The notes beneath the pieces are model-generated. The model saw only the letters and a program-made list of their open reading frames with translations, had not been told where the DNA came from and did not search any database. Position numbers and translations under genes: made by a program. A stretch of DNA of 47,918 bases from an uncultured Flavobacteriaceae bacterium (lineage in GTDB: Bacteria; Bacteroidota; Bacteroidia; Flavobacteriales; Flavobacteriaceae), in NCBI GenBank assembly GCA_937923515.1, contig CALDUF010000002.1:1-47918 (forward strand), given 5' to 3'. Positions 43,080-47,918 of this stretch are shown piece by piece (position 1 is the first letter of the stretch; each line of letters begins with the position of its first letter).

Positions 43080-44036
43080 TTAAGAACGCCTCCAATTGTG
43101 TTGTTGTGCTTTATCTAAAAACGTCCATGCTACAATACGACTTGTTTTTTGGCCTTGGTGCATCTCTAGTGTTTTAACCTCAGCAGCTTGTACTTTTTTT
43201 AAAGTGCGATACACACCTTTAAGGTTGGATGCTTTAGATACTAATGTAGTAAACCAAAGGCATTGCGTTTTAAATCTTCGGCTTTCAAATATCATATCTT
43301 TTATAAAGGTTGCTTCGCCACCTTTACACCAAAGCTCGTTATGCGTGCCTCCAAAATTTAATACGGGTGTTGTAGCACTCTTTTTGGTTAAGTTTTTTAT
43401 TTTTCTAACAGAACCGGCTTGCGCCTCTTCAGCAGAGGTGTGAAATGGCGGATTACAAAGTGTAACATCAAACAATTCATCAGTGGCTATAACACCTTCA
43501 AAAATATGTTTAGGCGTTGGCTGTAATCGTAATGTTACATGGTGTTTTAACGTCGCATTGTTTTCTACTATTTTGGTTGCTGATGCTATGGCAGTAGCAT
43601 CAATATCGCATCCTACAAAATACCAACCATAGGTACTAACGCCAATAATAGGATACACGCAATTTGCACCAACACCAACATCTAAACACTTTATTTGCTT
43701 ACCGCGTGGCGTTGTAGAAGTGTTTCTCAACGCTAATAAATCTGCAATATTATGAATGTAATCTGCTCTTCCAGGAATGGGAGGACACAGGTAGTCTTTT
43801 GGAATATCCCAAAAATCGATATTGTAGTGGTGTTTTAATAACGCCGCATTTAATAGTTTAACCGCCTGAGGATCGAAAAAATTAACAGACTTATTGCCGT
43901 ATTTATTAAGCTTAACAAAAGCTGCCAACTCAGGAGATGATTGTATTAACGCATCAAAATCATAACGCCCACGATGTTTATTTCGTGGATGCAATCCTGT
44001 TTTTTCCTGAGGTTGTTTTTTGGAGTGCAATGGCAT
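43080..44036 (-). CDS. rlmF: 23S rRNA (adenine(1618)-N(6))-methyltransferase
   Basis: 318 aa. SAM-dependent enzyme that makes m6A1618 in 23S rRNA. It opens with LHPRNKHRGRYDFDAL, a strong RlmF signature, has the SAM motif LDVGVGANCVYPI (118-130) and the catalytic NPPFHTSAEEA (195-205). Length is typical. The EEP-family gene is upstream on the same strand with a 13-base gap, so they are likely one transcript. Confidence 0.95.
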   Translation of the reverse strand: MPLHSKKQPQEKTGLHPRNKHRGRYDFDALIQSSPELAAFVKLNKYGNKSVNFFDPQAVKLLNAALLKHHYNIDFWDIPKDYLCPPIPGRADYIHNIADLLALRNTSTTPRGKQIKCLDVGVGANCVYPIIGVSTYGWYFVGCDIDATAIASATKIVENNATLKHHVTLRLQPTPKHIFEGVIATDELFDVTLCNPPFHTSAEEAQAGSVRKIKNLTKKSATTPVLNFGGTHNELWCKGGEATFIKDMIFESRRFKTQCLWFTTLVSKASNLKGVYRTLKKVQAAEVKTLEMHQGQKTSRIVAWTFLDKAQQHNWRRS

Positions 44037-44049
44037 TTTTAAGGAATTC

Positions 44050-45018
44050 TTATTTCTTTAAAATGGTATATACAGGAAAATGGTCGCTATAACCACCTTT
44101 GTATTTTTTACCTGCATATGTTCTAAAAGGCGCACCTTTATAAGGACCGTTAAACTGTTTTAGAAAGTCTTCATCAAAAATATCAGCTTTAAAAAACTCA
44201 AAATTTTCTTTAGAGCTTTCAAAAAAGTTGGTTGAAATTAAAATTTGATCAAAAACATACCATTGGCGTCTGTGTTTTACTGTACCTCTAGTATAAGAAC
44301 GCAGTGTTTCAAAAGGGTTAAATAAACTATGATCGTTTACCAAACGTTTTAAACTTTCGTTTTGTGGTGTATCATTAAAATCACCTAAAACCATAATTTT
44401 AGCGTGCGCGTCTTTTTGGTGTAACGTGGCTATAATTTCACTTATCTTTTCAGAAGCGGCCAAACGTTTAAATTCTGTTTCTTTTTGGCCTTCGCGTCTA
44501 GAAGACCAATGATTTACAATAAAGTGTACATGTTCACCATCTAAAATACCACCAACAAGTAAAATGTCGCGGGTATAATCAGGAGTGCCATCCTCATCTG
44601 TTAAACGTATAGAAAATGTTTCGGTGTGTAGCGGTTTAAAAACAGTGGAGTCGTACAACATGGCGACGTCTATACCACGCTCATCTAAAGAATCAAAATG
44701 TACATAATCGTAATGTAAATCCTTTAGATGTTTAGATGCAAGTAAATCTTTCAAAACTCTAGCATTTTCAACCTCTGCTAAACCAATAATAGCAGGATGT
44801 TTTCCTGTATCTTGTTTACCAATACTAGAAATAGCCAGCCCCAATTTACGTAGTTTATTATTGTAGCGTTTGGGCGTCCAGCGTTTTATAGCATGTGGTA
44901 AAAAATCACCATCGTGCGTAAATTTACTATCTCTTACATCAAATAAATTTTCAATATTATAAAATGCCACAGTCTGCATATCGTGGCGCACAGGAATATC
45001 TTCTAAGTCGTCCATCAT
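44050..45018 (-). CDS. cytoplasmic endonuclease/exonuclease/phosphatase family protein
   Basis: 322 aa without a signal peptide. EEP motifs: VAFYNIENLFDVRD, LAEVENARV, NHWSSRREG, GDFNDTPQNE and GYSDHFPVY. It is clearly paralogous to the secreted protein at 34565-35626, sharing motif wording and spacing, but is cytoplasmic by sequence. A start at the second Met, or at Met 14 just before the fold begins, is also possible. Co-transcription with rlmF is likely. Substrate unknown; nuclease or phosphatase. Confidence 0.86.
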   Translation of the reverse strand: MMDDLEDIPVRHDMQTVAFYNIENLFDVRDSKFTHDGDFLPHAIKRWTPKRYNNKLRKLGLAISSIGKQDTGKHPAIIGLAEVENARVLKDLLASKHLKDLHYDYVHFDSLDERGIDVAMLYDSTVFKPLHTETFSIRLTDEDGTPDYTRDILLVGGILDGEHVHFIVNHWSSRREGQKETEFKRLAASEKISEIIATLHQKDAHAKIMVLGDFNDTPQNESLKRLVNDHSLFNPFETLRSYTRGTVKHRRQWYVFDQILISTNFFESSKENFEFFKADIFDEDFLKQFNGPYKGAPFRTYAGKKYKGGYSDHFPVYTILKK

Positions 45019-45191
45019 GGCTCAAAAGTACATGAATTTTTTTATTTGTAAATTAAAGAAAACCAAATGAAAAAATTAAATGAACTAGCGAAGCGTTTCC
45101 TGAAGTGAAACCTAATGTTGTCCTTTTTATTTAAGACGAAATTTAGTTTTTACAGAAGAAAAATATAAAAATTAAAATGACTTCAATTACG

Positions 45192-45199
45192 TAACTTTG
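45192..45199 (+). promoter_or_regulatory. -7 element immediately upstream of hflX
   Basis: TAACTTTG fits TAnnTTTG and ends 4 bases before the hflX ATG, so transcription would begin at or near the start codon (a leaderless message). No clear -33 TTG. Confidence 0.4.
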
Positions 45200-45203
45200 T
45201 ATT

Positions 45204-46421
45204 ATGATTGAAAAGAAAGAGATAGGTTTAGAAAAGACCGTATTACTTGGTATTATTACTAAAGATCAAGATGAAGATAAGTTAAAAGAATATCTAGACG
45301 AGCTGGAATTTTTAACTTACACTGCAGGCGGAAACGCGGTGGCAAGATTTACCCAAAAAATGGATAAACCAGACCCTAGAACATTTTTGGGTTCTGGAAA
45401 AATGGAACAGGTAAAAGATTATGTAGACGCACACCATATTAGTACTGCCATTTTTGATGACGAACTTTCGGCTACCCAAGAGCGTAATATTAGTAAAATA
45501 TTGGGTTGTAAAGTTTTAGATCGTACCAATTTAATTTTAGACATTTTTGCGCAACGTGCCCAAACCAGTTATGCGAGAACTCAAGTAGAATTGGCCCAAT
45601 ACGAGTATTTGTTACCACGATTAAGAGGTATGTGGACGCACTTAGAACGCCAACGTGGTGGTATAGGTATGCGCGGTCCTGGTGAAACTGAAATTGAAAC
45701 AGATAGACGTATTGTGCGTGATAAAATTTCGCAATTAAAAGACCGTATAAAAACCATAGACAAGCAAATGGCGGTGCAACGCGGTAATCGCGGAAAAATG
45801 GTACGCGTAGCACTTGTAGGTTACACCAATGTTGGGAAATCTACCTTAATGAATGTGATTAGTAAAAGTGAGGTTTTTGCCGAAAATAAACTATTTGCCA
45901 CCTTGGATACTACAGTTAGAAAAGTGGTGATTCAAAATTTACCTTTTTTATTGAGTGATACCGTAGGGTTTATTAGAAAGCTGCCAACACAGCTTGTAGA
46001 TAGTTTTAAAAGTACGCTAGATGAAGTTAGGGAAGCTGATTTATTGTTGCATGTTGTAGATATTTCTCATCCTAATTTTGAAGAGCATATTGCATCTGTA
46101 AACAAAACTTTAGGAGAAATAAAGAGTAGCGATAAACCAACGATAATGGTATTTAATAAAATTGATGCCTACCAACCCGAGCCTATTAGCGAGGATGAAC
46201 CTGGTGTAGAAAAAACGAAAAAACATTACTCGCTTGAGGAATGGAAAAGCACTTGGATGAATAAAATAGGTAATAACGCCCTGTTTATTTCTGCCATAAA
46301 TAAAAGTAATCTAGAAGATTTTAAGAAACGTGTTTACGATGAAGTTAGAGACATCCACATCACACGTTTTCCGTACAACCATTTTTTATATCCAGACTAT
46401 AATTACGAGGATATGAAATAA
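45204..46421 (+). CDS. hflX: GTPase HflX
   Basis: 405 aa. Ribosome-binding GTPase that splits stalled ribosomes under stress. The N-terminal HflX domain contains DPRTFLGSGKMEQV and RTNLILDIFAQRAQTSYARTQVELAQ, then the linker RQRGGIGMRGPGETEIETDRR. G motifs: GYTNVGKST (about 205-213), DTVGFIRKLP, NKID. Length is normal for the family without a long C-terminal extension. Its 185-base upstream gap holds no other gene. Confidence 0.96.
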   Translation: MIEKKEIGLEKTVLLGIITKDQDEDKLKEYLDELEFLTYTAGGNAVARFTQKMDKPDPRTFLGSGKMEQVKDYVDAHHISTAIFDDELSATQERNISKILGCKVLDRTNLILDIFAQRAQTSYARTQVELAQYEYLLPRLRGMWTHLERQRGGIGMRGPGETEIETDRRIVRDKISQLKDRIKTIDKQMAVQRGNRGKMVRVALVGYTNVGKSTLMNVISKSEVFAENKLFATLDTTVRKVVIQNLPFLLSDTVGFIRKLPTQLVDSFKSTLDEVREADLLLHVVDISHPNFEEHIASVNKTLGEIKSSDKPTIMVFNKIDAYQPEPISEDEPGVEKTKKHYSLEEWKSTWMNKIGNNALFISAINKSNLEDFKKRVYDEVRDIHITRFPYNHFLYPDYNYEDMK

Positions 46422-46466
46422 AATAATTTAGGTATTACTCAAGATGTAACTACATGAGAATTAAAA

Positions 46467-46501
46467 AAATTACAGCCTTACTTAAATCAGGATTGTAATT
46501 T
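46467..46501. terminator. hairpin between convergent hflX and dus
   Basis: AAATTACA (46467-46474) pairs with TGTAATTT (46494-46501), with partial pairing inside (CC/GG). It lies between two convergent stop codons. Confidence 0.5.
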
Positions 46502-46515
46502 GCTTAAATAAAAAA

Positions 46516-47508
46516 CTAGGTAAACTGGTAGCCTGCAAACTTATCTAACACCTCATCAAAAACTGCAAACACATCTTTAGAGTGGTCTGAAGTAACCATT
46601 TTCATGCGGTATTCTTTAAAGTGCGGAATACCTTTAAAATAGTTTGTATAATGACGACGGGTTTCAAAAACACCTAACACCTCACCTTTCCAGTCGATAG
46701 ACATTTGCAAGTGGCGACGCGCTGCTTCTACACGGGCTTCTAAAGAAATTGGGGCTAAATGTTCGCCTGTTTTAAAATAGTGTTTTACCTGTTTAAAAAA
46801 CCAAGGATTTCCAATACTAGCACGACCAATCATAGCGCCATCTAATCCAAATTCATCGCGCATTAGAGCTGCTTTTTCAGGCGTATCTACATCGCCATTT
46901 CCAAATACAGGAATGTGCATACGCGGATTGTTTTTTACGGCAGCAATGGGTTTCCAATCGGCACTACCTTTATACATTTGCGCACGCGTACGCCCATGAA
47001 TTGCAATAGATTTTATGCCTACATCTTGTAATCGCTCTGCAACCTCAACAATTTTTATAGAATCGTGGTCCCACCCTAAACGTGTTTTTACCGTTACTGG
47101 TATATTGGTACGCTTTACCATTTCAGCAGTGAGTTTTTCCATAAGGCAAACGTCTTTTAAAATACCTGCGCCTGCACCTTTACTCACTACTTTTTTTACG
47201 GGGCACCCAAAATTAATGTCGATAATGTCGGGTTTAGAACGCTCCACAATATCTATGGTTTGTAGCATACTATCTAAATTTGCTCCAAATATTTGTATGC
47301 CTACTGGTCGTTCTTTTTCATAAATATCCAACTTCATAACGCTTTTGGCGGCGTTACGAATTAAGCCTTCGCTAGATACAAACTCGGTATACACAACATC
47401 GGCGCCTTGCTCTTTGCATAAGGCTCTAAACGGCGGATCGCTAACATCTTCCATCGGTGCTAAAAGCAACGGAAATTCACCAAGTTCTATAGTGTCTATT
47501 TTTACCAA
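46516..47508 (-). CDS. dusB: tRNA-dihydrouridine synthase (DusB-like)
   Basis: 330 aa FMN enzyme that reduces uridine to dihydrouridine in tRNA. The N-terminal APMEDVSDPPFRALCKEQGAD and IDINFGCPVKKVVSKGAGAG (catalytic Cys 102) match the family, as do VKTRLGWD, IAIHGRTRAQMYKG and the FMN-binding GNGDV and GAMIGRASIGNPW. Length is typical. DusB versus another Dus subgroup cannot be settled without comparison. Confidence 0.93.
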   Translation of the reverse strand: MVKIDTIELGEFPLLLAPMEDVSDPPFRALCKEQGADVVYTEFVSSEGLIRNAAKSVMKLDIYEKERPVGIQIFGANLDSMLQTIDIVERSKPDIIDINFGCPVKKVVSKGAGAGILKDVCLMEKLTAEMVKRTNIPVTVKTRLGWDHDSIKIVEVAERLQDVGIKSIAIHGRTRAQMYKGSADWKPIAAVKNNPRMHIPVFGNGDVDTPEKAALMRDEFGLDGAMIGRASIGNPWFFKQVKHYFKTGEHLAPISLEARVEAARRHLQMSIDWKGEVLGVFETRRHYTNYFKGIPHFKEYRMKMVTSDHSKDVFAVFDEVLDKFAGYQFT

Positions 47509-47550
47509 GCTAGATTAATTTTTGAACAAAATTAAGTTTTTTTAGTTAAA

Positions 47551-47583
47551 AGACCTGTCAGGTTTTAAAAACCTGATAGGTCT
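47551..47583. terminator. hairpin upstream of dus, downstream of the DUF4345 gene
   Basis: AGACCTGTCAGG (47551-47562) pairs with CCTGATAGGTCT (47572-47583) with one G-T pair, and A/T pairs extend it inward. On the minus strand it follows the DUF4345 gene by about 120 bases and a T-rich tract lies beyond, so it may end that transcript. The 120 bases between hold no visible feature. Confidence 0.55.
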
Positions 47584-47704
47584 GAGTAAAATTCATTTAT
47601 ATTTATGAAAAAATGAACTATTTATTTAGCATCTACACTAAAATAGCAGTTATTAGTTATTACGGTGGTTTAGCTTAACTGTCAACCTAGGTATTTGTGG
47701 TGGG

Positions 47705-47918
47705 CTAATAGCGAGTTTTTAATACCCAAGCGCCATAAAACCCTAAAACTAATTCTCCAAAAGTTCCAAAAATAAAAGCAAATGTTGGCGTGCCATCTAT
47801 TGCTAAACTCAACAATCTTCCAAAACCTAATCCGAGCATAAAAATCATGTTGCTTACTAGGGCCAGATTTAAAAATTTTGTTTTAAAAATTCCTAAAATC
47901 CAAAGTATTGAAAAGCCC
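47705..47918 (-). CDS. DUF4345 family membrane protein, 5'-truncated by window edge
   Basis: The last 70 codons of a minus-strand gene that enters from beyond the window; the stop is at 47705-47707. Three hydrophobic helices are visible. The sequence MLGLGFGRLLSLAIDGTPT followed by FAFIFGTFGELVLGFYGAW matches the DUF4345 family of small four-helix membrane proteins of unknown function. No ATG-start can be judged here. Confidence 0.78.
   Translation of the reverse strand, partial: GFSILWILGIFKTKFLNLALVSNMIFMLGLGFGRLLSLAIDGTPTFAFIFGTFGELVLGFYGAWVLKTRY

Overview
The window is a low-GC (about 35 percent by eye) chromosomal segment of a member of the Bacteroidota, most likely a marine-type Flavobacteriaceae. 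The evidence is a type IX secretion C-terminal signal on a secreted protein, a TonB-dependent receptor with an N-terminal carboxypeptidase-regulatory-like domain, DUF5689 and DUF3179 surface lipoproteins, Bacteroidota-style promoters (TTG ... TAnnTTTG), A-rich regions in place of Shine-Dalgarno sites, and Flavobacteriaceae-type intergenic repeats. No tRNA, rRNA, CRISPR array, transposase or phage gene was seen. Genes run off both ends.

Layout. 1-3016 is the tail of an acyl carrier protein / phosphopantetheinyl transferase / RND (MMPL) exporter operon, the kind of gene set found in aryl-polyene or flexirubin-like lipid pathways; the rest lies outside the window. 3017-10068 is a run of minus-strand genes: an ABC ATPase, a prolyl oligopeptidase lipoprotein, asd, mscL, and a tdk-alr pair. 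10183-13486 is an accessory patch: a conserved hypothetical, a seven-repeat propeller protein with a T9SS signal, and a parDE toxin-antitoxin pair set between two 128-bp hairpin repeats. 13487-19911 holds rsmI, a HopJ-family protein, a uracil-DNA-glycosylase-family protein, a divergent AhpD-like/OsmC pair, recJ and an MFS exporter. 19914-23453 (minus) holds an alpha/beta-hydrolase lipoprotein, an LpxH-like hydrolase, a thioredoxin-fold protein without its cysteines, and a membrane phosphoesterase. 23620-32403 has a FucP-type sugar transporter, polA, a PfpI/DJ-1 protein, a YgiQ radical SAM protein and a Sua5-type t6A enzyme. 32508-40305 is the most interesting surface region: a beta-barrel/DUF3179 lipoprotein operon behind a perfect 16-bp palindrome, then a divergent secreted nuclease and TonB receptor followed by a DUF5689 lipoprotein. 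40828-47508 holds a glycoside hydrolase with a small membrane protein, rlmF, a second (cytoplasmic) nuclease-family paralogue, hflX and a dus gene, ending in a partial DUF4345 membrane protein.

Themes. The exported nuclease, TonB receptor and DUF5689 lipoprotein look like one outer-surface capture system for a phosphorylated or nucleic-acid substrate. A family of structured intergenic repeats (five clear copies and one relic) runs through the window. It has conserved junction sequences, but its stems and loops change from copy to copy, sometimes by taking in other small hairpins. Two of its copies flank the DUF5689 gene in inverted orientation. All calls rest on reading the sequence and on family knowledge; no searches were run.
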